A stretch of DNA of 50,455 nucleotides from NCBI GenBank assembly GCA_020723125.1, contig DYJM01000003.1, positions 8,634-59,088 of the forward strand, written 5' to 3'. Numbering within the stretch: the stretch's first letter is position 1; each line of letters begins with the position of its first letter. Shown piece after piece: positions 1 to 11,630 of the stretch. The translations under genes and the position numbers were made by a program. Source of the stretch: Acidithiobacillus ferrivorans. GTDB lineage: Bacteria; Pseudomonadota; Gammaproteobacteria; Acidithiobacillales; Acidithiobacillaceae. The notes beneath the pieces were generated by a model. It was not told the DNA's origin. It saw only the letters and a program-made list of their open reading frames with translations, and ran no database searches.

Positions 1-7
1 GGGGAAC

Positions 8-1435
8 TCATTGCGGCTCACGAACAGTACCCAGATGGCGCCGATGTTCAGGATGAATGCGGCCATGAACCCTGAACACATAGACCAGGACCAAAAGAGC
101 AAAACCCAGCCAGCCAGCCAGGGACCAGTCCAGTGGATAGGCCAGCGGGATAACGGATTCATATAACACCCACCAGAACAGACCGGTGGCCACGACCGGC
201 AGGAGATAATGATAGAACAGACGCGTGCTGGTTCCTTCGTGATCCGCATGGGCGAGACGCATCAAGGACACATTCATCAAAGTATGTGCGGTGACCAGAC
301 CGAACAGGACCGCCGTGGTCAGAACATTAAAGCCATTACTGGCTCCAAATACAGCGACGGCCAGCACCGCAACAACAATGGTCAGCCCGGTAAAGACCGA
401 AATGCTGCGTTGCGGTGCCTGGGTACTGTTCACCTGGGCAAAGCCTTCGGAAATCAGTGCATCGCGACCAATGGCAAATAATACCCGGGAAGAGCTGTTC
501 AGCAAGGCAAGACTATCGGCCATGGCGCTATTAATGGCGAGGATGATCAGCACAATGCCACCCACCGGGCCAAGATAACGCAGAAATACGGTCACACCAG
601 GCGCGTCAGCTTTGGCAAAACTCGCCATATCGGCGGGACCCCAGCCAACGGTCAAGGCATAGGCGGAAAGCACTAGTGCTGCGCCCACCAGGGTCAAAGA
701 CAGTAATGCCGCCTTACCAATGAGTCTGCCCCGCTGGGTCCGGGGTCCGCGCACTTCCTCGCCGAGGGGCGTGTGACTGCCTATCCCGATAAAACTGGTT
801 ATGGCAAAAATCATACCCATGGCCACACCCTTGAAACCATCGGTCGGAATACTAAACGGGGCCAGAGGATGCACGGGTGCCGCTTTGACAATAATGATCA
901 TGGACGCCACTACCAGAAACGCTACTTCCACAAAACTGGTAATGGCCACCACCCGAATACTGGGGCGAATCCCGGAAATACTAAGTAACCACGGGACTCC
1001 AATAAAAAACAAAATGGACGCCAACCAGAACCAGACAGGTAAGGGATAGCCCAGACTTTTTGCCAGCCCCGGCAGAAACACCCCACCCACATACACTGGA
1101 ATAGCCGCAACACTGAGCAACTGGTAGAACACCACCATGAAACCGGTCAGCAAGGCAGGTCTGGCTCCCAAACCCGCCGCCACATAGGCGTAGTATCCGC
1201 CGGCTGAAGCCCGATGCTTGCTGAGGTGATAAATCGTGTTCATTTCGATGAACATGAGCGCAAAAGCCCAGAGATAGGACAGGGGTAGAGCCACCAGGGC
1301 AAAGGCCGCACCCGCCGTCATGAAGGCCACCACATCACATGTGGGCGCCATGCCGGAGATGCTCTGGCCGATCAGTCCCCGGAGACTGACCACGTCCTCT
1401 TGCAGGGTTTCGGGAGCGGCGGATACTTTTTCCAT
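8..1435 (-). CDS. APC-family amino acid permease
   Basis: Long ORF with many hydrophobic helices and an APC-like N-terminus (SLRGLIGQSISGMAPT...). ORF track starts at TTG 1444; ATG at 1435 with upstream AAGG looks more likely. Confidence 0.85.
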   Translation of the reverse strand: MEKVSAAPETLQEDVVSLRGLIGQSISGMAPTCDVVAFMTAGAAFALVALPLSYLWAFALMFIEMNTIYHLSKHRASAGGYYAYVAAGLGARPALLTGFMVVFYQLLSVAAIPVYVGGVFLPGLAKSLGYPLPVWFWLASILFFIGVPWLLSISGIRPSIRVVAITSFVEVAFLVVASMIIIVKAAPVHPLAPFSIPTDGFKGVAMGMIFAITSFIGIGSHTPLGEEVRGPRTQRGRLIGKAALLSLTLVGAALVLSAYALTVGWGPADMASFAKADAPGVTVFLRYLGPVGGIVLIILAINSAMADSLALLNSSSRVLFAIGRDALISEGFAQVNSTQAPQRSISVFTGLTIVVAVLAVAVFGASNGFNVLTTAVLFGLVTAHTLMNVSLMRLAHADHEGTSTRLFYHYLLPVVATGLFWWVLYESVIPLAYPLDWSLAGWLGFALLVLVYVFRVHGRIHPEHRRHLGTVREPQ

Positions 1436-1647
1436 GACTGACAACCTTTATATTTGCAACTTTGTTGCATTATCGCCAAGCACAAACATTACTGTCAACT
1501 ATGCAATTGCGGAGCACCCAAAAATCATCAAAAGCAAATCCGCGAATAATACTTGTAATATTGACAAATAGCCGGTACTCATCAACACTGCTGACAAAAT
1601 GTGTAGGCATTTCTCATTTGCCGAGCTGTTCATCATGGAGAACCGTT

Positions 1648-2115
1648 GTGTCTGATATTCTTCCCAACATCACCGCGAGCCTGCTGCAGCAACCAGACAC
1701 AAAACGTCTGACCGGCGCTGCGGTCACTCAACCCCCACCGCGTATATTGCTGCTCTATGGCTCCAATCGGGAAAAGTCCTACAGTCGCCTGCTGACCCTG
1801 GAAGCAGAGCGACTATTACGCCATTTTGGTGCGGACACGCGGGTATTTCATCCCAGCGGCCTGCCACTGCCCGATGATGCGCCCGCAACTCATCCCAAAG
1901 TCATTGAGTTGCGGGAACTGGTAGAATGGTCGGAAGGGCAGGTTTGGTGTTCACCCGAACGGCATGGTGCAATGACCGGAGTATTCAAGTCACAAATCGA
2001 CTGGATTCCGCTGAACTCCGGAGCAGCAAGACCGAGCCAGGGAAAAACCCTGGCATTGCTGCAGGTTTGCGGAGGCTCACAGTCCTTTAACACGGTTAAT
2101 CAGATGCGGATTTAA
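1648..2115 (+). pseudogene. arsH: ArsH-like NADPH-dependent FMN reductase, C-terminally truncated
   Basis: [20 protein letters not shown]...[23 protein letters not shown]...[24 protein letters not shown] matches ArsH, but stops where full-length ArsH continues with about 70-80 more residues. In-frame GTG at 1648. Confidence 0.8.
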
Positions 2116-2175
2116 ATTCACCCTGCATTTGTTACAGGCCTTCCCGATTGATGTTAAACTGAATCCACACCCTGA

Positions 2176-3159
<984 letters not shown>

Positions 3160-3162
3160 AGC

Positions 3163-3750
3163 ATGAGACGGCGGCGACCACCCAAGCCAACACCGGTTTC
3201 GCTCGCCGTCCATCCTGCTGAAAAGGCTTGCTTTGAAGAAGCCATGGCGGATGTGAAACGCTTTCCAGCACCGCCCATCCCCGCACGACCCAGTCCCCCG
3301 GCACCTTTGCCCCTGCAACGGCAAAAAGACGAACTGGCCGTGCGGATGGCGCTCAGCCACACATTGAATAGCGACGAAATCCTGGAAGCAGGAGATGAAT
3401 GGCTCTATTTGCAGCAGGGGCAATCTCCTGCTCTCCTCAGGGATTTACGCAAGGGGCGTTTCCGGATCCAGTCCAGACTGGATTTACATGGTTGCACTGT
3501 TGAAGAAGCCCGACTCGAACTGGCGGCCTTTTTGCACGAAGCCCAGCAATGGCGCTGGAATTGCGTGTGCATCGTGCATGGTAAAGGGTTGGGGTCTCCA
3601 GGACGCATACCAGTACTGAAAAGACTGATAGGTGGTTGGCTGATGAAGCACCAGGAGGTTCTGGCTTTTACTCAGGCCCGCCCCGGAGAAGGCGGGGGCG
3701 GGGCCTTGCAGGTATTACTCGGCTGGCGCCGCCACCAACATCGCAATTAG
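3163..3750 (+). CDS. Smr/MutS2-domain protein
   Basis: LDLHGCTVEEARLEL...CVCIVHGKGLGSPGRIPVLK... is a typical Smr domain; 3 nt after trxB. Confidence 0.85.
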   Translation: MRRRRPPKPTPVSLAVHPAEKACFEEAMADVKRFPAPPIPARPSPPAPLPLQRQKDELAVRMALSHTLNSDEILEAGDEWLYLQQGQSPALLRDLRKGRFRIQSRLDLHGCTVEEARLELAAFLHEAQQWRWNCVCIVHGKGLGSPGRIPVLKRLIGGWLMKHQEVLAFTQARPGEGGGGALQVLLGWRRHQHRN

Positions 3751-3953
3751 CGGACTTGAGCCGTATAGCCTTCGCTTTCAACAGCCTGAACCAAGGCCTC
3801 AGCGTCCAGGGAGTCACCCTCCACGGTAGCGCTGTTAGCGTCAAGATGTACTGCAACAGTCTGCACCCCGGGTACCGCTCGAAGTGCCTTCTCTACAGCA
3901 GCCACGCAGTGCTTGCAGGTCATTCCCTGAACAGACAATTCAATCTGTGCCAT
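3747..3953 (-). CDS. Heavy-metal-associated (HMA) domain protein, CopZ/MerP-like
   Basis: 68 aa; GMTCKHC metal-binding motif. Confidence 0.9.
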   Translation of the reverse strand: MAQIELSVQGMTCKHCVAAVEKALRAVPGVQTVAVHLDANSATVEGDSLDAEALVQAVESEGYTAQVR

Positions 3954-3962
3954 ATACTTGAC

Positions 3963-4442
3963 TCAACGCTGGGCAACGCTACGCGGTGCGGAAGGATCCC
4001 GACTGACATCCCAGCGCCGGCGCACAGCCATGTCACCTTCTGCTTCGGACAAGGAGGCCAGAATAGGACAATTGTCTACTGAACCATGGCCAGGGCAACG
4101 CTCCGCCTGAGTCGCCAGGGCGGAACGCATCCTCTGCAGATCTGCGATTTTGAAATCAATCTCTGCAATTTTCTGTTCGGTCAGCGCCTTCACATCGCCC
4201 ATGTCATTTTCGGCGCTGCTGCTGATATCCAGCAACTCTTTCACCTCGGTCAGGGAAAACCCCAGATTCTGGGCGCGGCGGATAAAGCGCAGACGCGACT
4301 CGGCGTGGCTATCATAAAGACGATAATTGGACTGGGTGCGCTGTACCGGCTGAATCAGGCCAATACGCTCGTAGTAACGCAATGTTTCTGCAGCCAGCCC
4401 AGCTTCACGGGCCAGACGACCTATTGTCACAGGCGTATCCAT
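3963..4442 (-). CDS. MerR-family heavy-metal-responsive transcriptional regulator
   Basis: TIGRLAREAGLAAETLRYYERIGLIQP N-terminal HTH; C-terminal CPGHGSVDNCPI metal-binding-loop-like motif. Confidence 0.92.
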   Translation of the reverse strand: MDTPVTIGRLAREAGLAAETLRYYERIGLIQPVQRTQSNYRLYDSHAESRLRFIRRAQNLGFSLTEVKELLDISSSAENDMGDVKALTEQKIAEIDFKIADLQRMRSALATQAERCPGHGSVDNCPILASLSEAEGDMAVRRRWDVSRDPSAPRSVAQR

Positions 4443-4510
4443 CTTGTCTCCCTCCTTATATTGACTGAATTTTTACGCTCCACACGTATAGTGTCCTCAT
4501 TCTAAAGCAT

Positions 4511-5599
4511 CTAGTCAACACAAAGGTCAAGCCTATCGGCGCGAACTTGCTCATGGCCCAGTAATGCTTCAATACAACTGGTTGCAAATACGCCCGCAGG
4601 TAGCGAAAACTCCAGAATCAGGGTGCTGGCATCCTGCCAGTGGTATTGCAGCGAATCCGGACGCGCGCGCAGGGCGCGGCGGGCAGCGTCCACGTCCTGC
4701 GCGGCCAATTGTTGTGGCCAATGACGGATATTACCCAAAGTCTCTGATTCCTCGGGCAAGGCATCCAGCGCCTGTTTTTCCACGAGGGCAGCCTGATTTT
4801 CAGGAGAGAGCCCGCCCCGGCCCGGCAGGGGTCCACTGGGGTGCACATCCCACTCTGCAGCTCGCTGCTGCAAGCTCTCCTGTTCATTGGCCCGGGCCAG
4901 AAAAATGCTGTGCGAACCATTTAATTGCACAATTTCTCCCGCCAAGAGAACATTCCAGTTATTTTGGCGCACCCGTTCGGCCAGCACCTGATTGAAAAGT
5001 GCAGAGCGCGCCGCTGACAGCAGCAGGCCACGTTGATGACGATCCATTTTGCGCGCTGTACCGGACAACAGGCGGCTGACCTCCTGCAAATTGCGGTGGC
5101 CAAAGCGTTGCGCTCCAAAATAATTGGGAAAGCCCGTTTTTTGCAAATGCTGCAAACGCGTCTCCCACAAAGCTGGTTCGCCCTGACAATGGCGCAAAAC
5201 CAGGCGAAAATGATTTCCCTTGAGCACCCCCCTGCGGAGCTTGCGGTCATGGCGGGTCATCTCCAGAAAATGGAGATTTTCACTTTCCAGGCTCAGCCAA
5301 TCCGGCGTTGTCCCGGCTTGTACCGGGACGGAAAAACTCTGTCGGGTAATGGCGTGCCGATCTTTCATTCCCGCATAGCCCACATCACGCACGGGGATGC
5401 TGGCAAGTTGTGCCAGCCGTTTGGCTACTTCCTGGGTATTCAGTCCGCGCTTTTCAATGGAAAACCAGTAATGCGATCCCGTACCGGAAGGCGTAAAGGG
5501 CAGCATTTCCGTAACCTGAAAATCCTCTTCCGTCGATTTGAGTTCGGCTTCCAGCAGGACATCCACATGCGGATAAATGCGTGGGAATAATTCAGACAT
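4511..5599 (-). CDS. truD: tRNA pseudouridine(13) synthase TruD
   Basis: [33 protein letters not shown] motifs. Confidence 0.95.
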   Translation of the reverse strand: MSELFPRIYPHVDVLLEAELKSTEEDFQVTEMLPFTPSGTGSHYWFSIEKRGLNTQEVAKRLAQLASIPVRDVGYAGMKDRHAITRQSFSVPVQAGTTPDWLSLESENLHFLEMTRHDRKLRRGVLKGNHFRLVLRHCQGEPALWETRLQHLQKTGFPNYFGAQRFGHRNLQEVSRLLSGTARKMDRHQRGLLLSAARSALFNQVLAERVRQNNWNVLLAGEIVQLNGSHSIFLARANEQESLQQRAAEWDVHPSGPLPGRGGLSPENQAALVEKQALDALPEESETLGNIRHWPQQLAAQDVDAARRALRARPDSLQYHWQDASTLILEFSLPAGVFATSCIEALLGHEQVRADRLDLCVD

Positions 5600-6071
5600 G
5601 TTGAATCAGGGTCACGGCGTGGGCAGCGATGCCTTCACCCCGACCGGCATAACCCAGCTGCTCAGTCGTCGTCGCCTTGATGTTGACCGCATCCTCAGCA
5701 ACCTGCAGATCTTCGGCAATGTGCGCGCGCATTTGCGGTATGTGGCTCGCGAGTTTGGGTCGCTGACAAACAATAGTGGCGTCCACATTCCCGACCGAAA
5801 AGCCCTTTTCCTGAATCAAAGCATGACAATGCCGGAGCAAAAGACGGGAATCGGCGCCGGCAAAACGGGCATCCGTGTCGGGAAAATGGCGACCAATATC
5901 TCCCAATGCTGCGGCACCCAGCAAGGCGTCACAAATGGCATGCAGCAAGACGTCCGCATCGGAGTGCCCGGCCAGACCCCGCTCATAGGGAATCCTGACC
6001 CCTCCGAGTATCAACAGGCGCTCGGGAACCAGAGCATGCACATCAAAACCATGACCAATACGCAGCTGCAT
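5592..6071 (-). CDS. ispF: 2-C-methyl-D-erythritol 2,4-cyclodiphosphate synthase
   Basis: [43 protein letters not shown] motifs. Confidence 0.97.
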   Translation of the reverse strand: MQLRIGHGFDVHALVPERLLILGGVRIPYERGLAGHSDADVLLHAICDALLGAAALGDIGRHFPDTDARFAGADSRLLLRHCHALIQEKGFSVGNVDATIVCQRPKLASHIPQMRAHIAEDLQVAEDAVNIKATTTEQLGYAGRGEGIAAHAVTLIQHV

Positions 6072-6787
6072 TATTTCTCCTCGTCACGGGCCGCCAGGAT
6101 GGCTGCGGCCAAAGCCAGATCATCTCCCAGGGTAATCTTGATATTATCCCCATGCCCCTGAATCAGACGCGGACGCCAACCCTGCAGTTCCATCGCTGAA
6201 GCTTCATCGGTAATGGGCATTGCGGCGCCCTGCGCAGATTGCAGGGCTGCAAGCAATGCTGCCAGGGGGAAAGCCTGAGGTGTTAAAGCCCGCCATAACC
6301 CTTCCCGATCCACCGTACCCAGGGAAAGGCCGTCTTTTTCGCGCTTGAGGGTGTCGGCAACGGGAATGCCCAACAATGCCCCCTGCGGTGATTCTCTCAG
6401 ACTATCCAGCAAATTGCCCAGGTCTTCGGCGCGCAAACAGGGGCGTGCAGCATCATGTACCAGCACCCAGTCCGTATCGGCAGCACCGGCTTTCCGCAAG
6501 GCCTCCAAACCGAGCCGCACGGAATCAGCACGTTGCTTCCCGCCTCTTACCGGGGCCAAAGACAAGGCCAAATCATCACCCAACCAGTCCCGCCAGGCTC
6601 CGCTTTCCAGGTCCTCACCCGGCAACACCAACTGCACTCCAGATATCCGTTTTTCATGCAGAAAAATGTTCAGGGTATGCACAAGAACCGGCTGCCCGCG
6701 CAGCAAAACATATTGTTTGGCCTGGGTTCCACCAAAACGTTGGCCCCGCCCTCCGGCTGGAATAATGACCCAGATCCGCTCCATCAA
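6071..6787 (-). CDS. ispD: 2-C-methyl-D-erythritol 4-phosphate cytidylyltransferase
   Basis: [37 protein letters not shown] motifs; overlaps ispF by 1 nt. Confidence 0.96.
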   Translation of the reverse strand: MMERIWVIIPAGGRGQRFGGTQAKQYVLLRGQPVLVHTLNIFLHEKRISGVQLVLPGEDLESGAWRDWLGDDLALSLAPVRGGKQRADSVRLGLEALRKAGAADTDWVLVHDAARPCLRAEDLGNLLDSLRESPQGALLGIPVADTLKREKDGLSLGTVDREGLWRALTPQAFPLAALLAALQSAQGAAMPITDEASAMELQGWRPRLIQGHGDNIKITLGDDLALAAAILAARDEEK

Positions 6788-6923
6788 TTTTCCTCAACCT
6801 ATGGGATTCAGACGCAGTATCCGCAGTCTATCCAGCAGGCGCAAGCGTTTCAGCTTTTGCAGTTTGGGCACGGGCACCTTACACTAGGCTCCCTGAATTT
6901 GCTGATATGATATCCCGGATATT

Positions 6924-9900
6924 TTGGACTTTCCTCTCGCTTTGGGCCCTGTCCCCCGTGCAGGTAATGCACGCAGTTTCAGCCATGTTTTCGGGGCTGC
7001 CGATTGCTGGCTGGCAGCCGAAATGCTCCGCAAATGGCAAAAACCTCTGTTGGTGCTCCTGCCCAATCCCCGTGATCTGGAAGAATGGCAGCGCGAGTGG
7101 TCATTTTTTGCGCCGGATCTGGATGCGCCCCTGATTTTCCCGGATCGGGAAATTCTGCCCTATGATCGTCTGGCACCTCCGGCTGATGCGACCGCCACCC
7201 GTCTCGCGACATTGGCGGCCTTACCCAATTGGCGTGGGCTGTGTCTGGTCCCTCTGGCGGCCGCTCTACAACGTCTTCCGCCCAGGAGTTTTCTTGATCA
7301 ACATGCCTTTGTACTGGCGGTGGGAGACAAGCTCCAGCCCGAGCGCTTTCGGCAACGCCTGATTGATGCGGGCTACCGCAATGTCAGCGAAGTTTCCGAA
7401 CCCGGAGAGCTCGCCTGGCGCGGCGGCATTATTGACCTGTTTCCCAGTGGTAGCCCGCTGCCCTACCGGATTGAGCTATTTGACACCCAGGTGGAAAGCA
7501 TCCGGGCATTTGATCCGGAAACCCAGCGGACTCTGGAGAAAGTATCCAGGGTATCCCTGCTGCCGGCGCGCGAGATTCCTGTGGATGCGGCAGCACTGAA
7601 TGAATTCCGCAGCCAGTTTCGGGCAAAATTCAGTGGTGACCCGCAACGTGCCGAAGTCTATCGAGCGGCAAGTCGCGGACAGGTTCCCCAGGGAGCAGAG
7701 CATTACCTGCCTCTGTTTTTCCCGGAAAGCAGCCATCTGCTTACCCATTTTCCTCCGGACGGGATCATTTTCATGCCGCCCGGTCTGGAAAACGCCAGCC
7801 AGCAGATTCGCCAGGACTGGCAGGAACGCCATGAAGAGCGGGCATACGACAGCAGTTATCCGATTTTGCCACCAGACGCACTTATTTTGACGCCTGCCGA
7901 ATGGGAAACAGCACTCCAGAGTCGTGCACAGGTGCATGGCGAGGTAGAAGGCCCCGGTGCAAGCCTACCCTGCGGACCACTACCAGCCTTGCAGGGAAAC
8001 AGCGAAACGCCCCTGTCAGCTCTGGAAACTTTTCTGCGTCAGCTCCCCCAGCAGGGACGCGCCCTGATTGCTGCAGAATCTCCGGGCCGCCAGGAAGCGC
8101 TGTCTGAGCGCCTGAACAAAGCGGGTTTAAGTGCCACCCGCCTGAAAAACTGGCCGGATTTTCTCCAGTCCACAGAAAAAATTGCCATTACCGTAGCCCC
8201 TCTGGAGCGCGGTCTGCTGCTGAAAGAGAAAAATCTGGTCCAGCTTGCACTCATCTCGGAAGCGCAGATTTTCGGTGACCGGGTATTTGCGCAAAGACGC
8301 AGTGCGCAGGTCCGCCAACGTCATGTGGAAGGCATGGTTCGCGATCTGGGCGAACTGCAGCCCGGCGATGCGGTCACCCACGAGGAATATGGCATTGGTC
8401 GTTTTCAGGGGATGAGTACCCCTTTTGCGGCGCAAGGCGATGTCAACGAATATGTGGTGCTGGAATATGCCCAGGGAGATTTGGTGTATGTCCCGGCAGA
8501 TCATCTGGATCGCATTGCCCGTTATGTGGGCAATGGGGCAGCAGAACCGGTGCTGTCCCGCCTCGGCAGTCAACACTGGGATAAAGCCAAAGCCAGGGCC
8601 CGAGAGAAAGCCATTGATGCCGCCAGTGAACTGCTGGACATATACGCGCGGCGGGCAGCTCGCCAGGGCCGTGCTTTTGCGCCACCGGATGAAGCCTATT
8701 GGGATTTTGTTTCCCGCTTTCCCTTTGAAGAAACCCCCGATCAACAACAAGCCATTGACGCCGTCATTGCCGACATGATCAGCCCGCATCCCATGGATCG
8801 ACTGGTTTGTGGTGATGTAGGGTTCGGCAAAACCGAAGTGGCGTTGCGGGCAGCCTTTCTGGCCGCCCATGGCGGCGCACAGGTCGTGGTTCTGGTACCA
8901 ACCACTTTGCTGGCTCAGCAGCACTATGAAAACTTTCAAAACCGCTTTGCCGGAATACCGCTGCGGATCGAGGTCCTGTCCCGTTTTCAGAAGGGCAAAA
9001 CCCACAAGGAAATCCTGGCCGCCACCCAGGCCGGAGACGTCCGGATTCTGATCGGAACCCATCGCCTGCTCCAGAAAGATGTGGCTTTTAAGGACCTTGG
9101 CCTGTTGATTCTGGACGAGGAGCACCGCTTTGGTGTGCGGCAAAAGGAGCAGATCAAGGCCCTGCGTGCCGAAGTGGATATTCTCACCCTGACGGCCACG
9201 CCTATTCCCCGCACCCTGAATCTGTCCCTGGCCGGATTGCGGGATTTATCCATCATCGCCACCCCACCCCAGCGTCGGCAACCAGTGCGTACTTTTGTGC
9301 AGACCTGGGATGACGCGGTGGTCGTCGAAGCCTGTCAGCGCGAATTACATCGGGGCGGACAAATTTATTTTCTGCACAATGAAGTACGGGATATCGAACG
9401 CATGGCCAGCAAGCTCAAGCGCCTGCTTCCCGAAGCCCGGCTCCGGGTCGCCCACGGGCAAATGCCTGAAGGCGAGCTGGAGGCGGTCATGCTGGATTTT
9501 TATCATCAACGCTTCGATATTCTGCTCAGCACCACCATTATCGAATCCGGCATCGACAATCCCCACGCCAATACCATACTCATCAATCGCGCTGATAAAT
9601 TTGGCCTCGCGCAACTCCACCAGCTCCGGGGCCGGGTGGGACGTTCCCATCAACGGGCCTATGCGTATCTGTTTACCCCCGATGTACGCGCCATGAGTGA
9701 TGATGCCCGACGCCGCCTGGATGCCATTCAGTCCCTGGAAGATCTGGGAGTCGGCTTTGCCCTGGCCAGTCATGATCTGGAAATCCGTGGAGCCGGTGAA
9801 CTTCTGGGCGAAGAGCAAAGCGGGCACATGGATGAAGTCGGTTTCACGCTCTTTATGGAATGGCTCAACGACGCAGTTGCCGCCATCCGTGCGGGCAAGG

Positions 9901-10373
9901 ACCCCCGCAGCCTGGCCGAACAACGCGCCAGCGGACCGGAAATTCATCTGAATACGGCGGCACTGATTCCCGACGATTATCTGCCCGACGTGCACTTGCG
10001 TTTGCAACTATACAAGCGCCTCAGCGATGTCCGCAGCGATTCCGCCATTGGTGAAATCATGGTGGAAATGATCGACCGATTCGGGCCGTTGCCAGACCCG
10101 ACCAGAACCTTGCTGTGTCAGACCCAGCTCCGCCTCCTGGCCAGCCAAATCGGCATTGATCAGATTGATGCCGGACCTTCCGGAGCGCGCCTGCAATTCG
10201 CCCAGGAAAATCAGGTATCCCCGGAAAAAATCATTGCGCTTGTTCAGCGTCCGCACAGTGTCTACCAACTGGATGGCGAGCAAGGCCTGAGAATTCGTCA
10301 GGATTTACCCGACGGCGAAGCACGCTGTCAAACAATCATCCAACTCATTGAACCATTGAGGAGCCATACATGA
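6924..10373 (+). CDS. mfd: Transcription-repair coupling factor
   Basis: 1149 aa SF2 helicase: VCGDVGFGKTEVALRAAF, LDEEHRFGVRQKE, TLTATPIPRTLNLSL, QLRGRVGRS. Apparent TTG start. Confidence 0.97.
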   Translation: MDFPLALGPVPRAGNARSFSHVFGAADCWLAAEMLRKWQKPLLVLLPNPRDLEEWQREWSFFAPDLDAPLIFPDREILPYDRLAPPADATATRLATLAALPNWRGLCLVPLAAALQRLPPRSFLDQHAFVLAVGDKLQPERFRQRLIDAGYRNVSEVSEPGELAWRGGIIDLFPSGSPLPYRIELFDTQVESIRAFDPETQRTLEKVSRVSLLPAREIPVDAAALNEFRSQFRAKFSGDPQRAEVYRAASRGQVPQGAEHYLPLFFPESSHLLTHFPPDGIIFMPPGLENASQQIRQDWQERHEERAYDSSYPILPPDALILTPAEWETALQSRAQVHGEVEGPGASLPCGPLPALQGNSETPLSALETFLRQLPQQGRALIAAESPGRQEALSERLNKAGLSATRLKNWPDFLQSTEKIAITVAPLERGLLLKEKNLVQLALISEAQIFGDRVFAQRRSAQVRQRHVEGMVRDLGELQPGDAVTHEEYGIGRFQGMSTPFAAQGDVNEYVVLEYAQGDLVYVPADHLDRIARYVGNGAAEPVLSRLGSQHWDKAKARAREKAIDAASELLDIYARRAARQGRAFAPPDEAYWDFVSRFPFEETPDQQQAIDAVIADMISPHPMDRLVCGDVGFGKTEVALRAAFLAAHGGAQVVVLVPTTLLAQQHYENFQNRFAGIPLRIEVLSRFQKGKTHKEILAATQAGDVRILIGTHRLLQKDVAFKDLGLLILDEEHRFGVRQKEQIKALRAEVDILTLTATPIPRTLNLSLAGLRDLSIIATPPQRRQPVRTFVQTWDDAVVVEACQRELHRGGQIYFLHNEVRDIERMASKLKRLLPEARLRVAHGQMPEGELEAVMLDFYHQRFDILLSTTIIESGIDNPHANTILINRADKFGLAQLHQLRGRVGRSHQRAYAYLFTPDVRAMSDDARRRLDAIQSLEDLGVGFALASHDLEIRGAGELLGEEQSGHMDEVGFTLFMEWLNDAVAAIRAGKDPRSLAEQRASGPEIHLNTAALIPDDYLPDVHLRLQLYKRLSDVRSDSAIGEIMVEMIDRFGPLPDPTRTLLCQTQLRLLASQIGIDQIDAGPSGARLQFAQENQVSPEKIIALVQRPHSVYQLDGEQGLRIRQDLPDGEARCQTIIQLIEPLRSHT

Positions 10374-11488
10374 GTACCACGCGCCTTGCCATATTGAGCC
10401 CCGCCGGACGTGGCCCCATGACTTTGCCCTCCAGCATGGGACAATTTGTTCATAGTACGGAAAGCCATCAGGAACTGTGGGGATGCTGGCTACAAAGCTG
10501 GAATTTACCGGTTGCCGTCAGCGAAATAGCACCCTTTCTGGATGAATTATCGCGGCAGGCCTTGCATCAGGAACGGGAAGTTTTCTGGTCCCCCATGCCC
10601 AGTGCAGACAGCGTCTCCCGTATGGTGTTGCGCGGTACGGCGCAGCCCGAGGCGCTGCGCCGTGCATTGACGACCCTGCATCTTCAGAACAGCATGCCTG
10701 GCCGCATACTTCATGCCCAGGGCGATAGTCTGGCCATTGCCATCCACGGCCCTCAAGGTCCGGTTCCTGCCGCCAATCGCGCCTTGGCTGATGCTCTGGA
10801 GGGCATCCAGCTTGATCTGGCCATAACACCACTTTGGGAAGCTGGTCACTTCAAGCTGTTGTTGACCGACATGGACTCCACCTTGATCAGCATTGAATGT
10901 ATTGATGAAATGGCGGATCACCTGGGTCTCAAGCGACAGGTTGCCGCCATCACCGAACGCTCCATGGCGGGCGAACTGGACTTTCAGACCTCCTTGCGCG
11001 AACGCGTGCGCTTGCTCCAGGGAACACCCGCCAGCAGCATCGACACCATCATCCGCGAACGCCTGCAACTGAGTCCAGGCGCCCGAGAACTCATTCAGGC
11101 AGCCAAGGCGCAAGGCCTGGAAACCGCTGTGGTTTCCGGTGGATTCACCCAGTTTACCCGCTATCTCCAGGAAATGCTGGATCTGGATTATGCCTTTGCC
11201 AATACCCTGGAGATTGTCGATGGTAAAATCACCGGGCAGGTTTTGGGGGATATTGTCGATGCCAATGCCAAGGCCGACCTTCTCGATTTGCTGGCCATCA
11301 GTGCCGGAACCGATGCCAGTCACTGCATTGCCATTGGCGATGGCGCCAATGATCTGCCGATGTTACGCAAGGCAGGCGTGGGTATTGCCTACCATGCCAA
11401 GGCGGTTGTTCGCGCCCAGGCCGATTTTCAGATTCGCTATGGCGGACTGGATACTGCAGCGCATTTTCTTGGCTGGTCATGTGCTTAG
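10370..11488 (+). CDS. serB: Phosphoserine phosphatase
   Basis: LLTDMDSTLISIECIDEMADHLG, AVVSGGFTQFT, AIGDGANDLPML HAD motifs; 4-nt overlap with mfd. Confidence 0.95.
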   Translation: MSTTRLAILSPAGRGPMTLPSSMGQFVHSTESHQELWGCWLQSWNLPVAVSEIAPFLDELSRQALHQEREVFWSPMPSADSVSRMVLRGTAQPEALRRALTTLHLQNSMPGRILHAQGDSLAIAIHGPQGPVPAANRALADALEGIQLDLAITPLWEAGHFKLLLTDMDSTLISIECIDEMADHLGLKRQVAAITERSMAGELDFQTSLRERVRLLQGTPASSIDTIIRERLQLSPGARELIQAAKAQGLETAVVSGGFTQFTRYLQEMLDLDYAFANTLEIVDGKITGQVLGDIVDANAKADLLDLLAISAGTDASHCIAIGDGANDLPMLRKAGVGIAYHAKAVVRAQADFQIRYGGLDTAAHFLGWSCA

Positions 11489-11492
11489 TCCT

Positions 11493-11521
11493 AAAAGCGG
11501 CAGTTGCCGTGGATGCTTTTT
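11493..11521 (+). terminator. Candidate intrinsic terminator downstream of serB (possibly bidirectional)
   Basis: AAAAGC-GGCAGTTGCC-GTGGAT-GCTTTTT: outer AAAAGC/GCTTTT arms around a small CGGC/GCCG hairpin, then T-run. Confidence 0.5.
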
Positions 11522-11539
11522 GCTCCATTGTTCCTTGCC

Positions 11540-11630
11540 TGTTGTTCTAACGTCCTGCTATCGGGAAAGAACTCGCCCTGCGGGCTCAGATAGTTCTCCT
11601 GACGGGCGCAAGATTTCGCCAAGAACAACA
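11540..11630. other. Highly self-complementary intergenic element (candidate structured RNA or gor leader)
   Basis: Nested arms: TGTTGTTCT (11540-11548)/AGAACAACA (11622-11630); CGTC (11551-11554)/GACG (11601-11604); AGAACT (11568-11573)/AGTTCT (11592-11597) with inner GCCC/GGGC; GGCG (11605-11608)/CGCC (11617-11620). Confidence 0.45.

Noticed and set aside
8127-9143. 338-aa minus-strand ORF inside mfd
   Set aside because: Antisense to conserved mfd coding sequence; no recognisable family.
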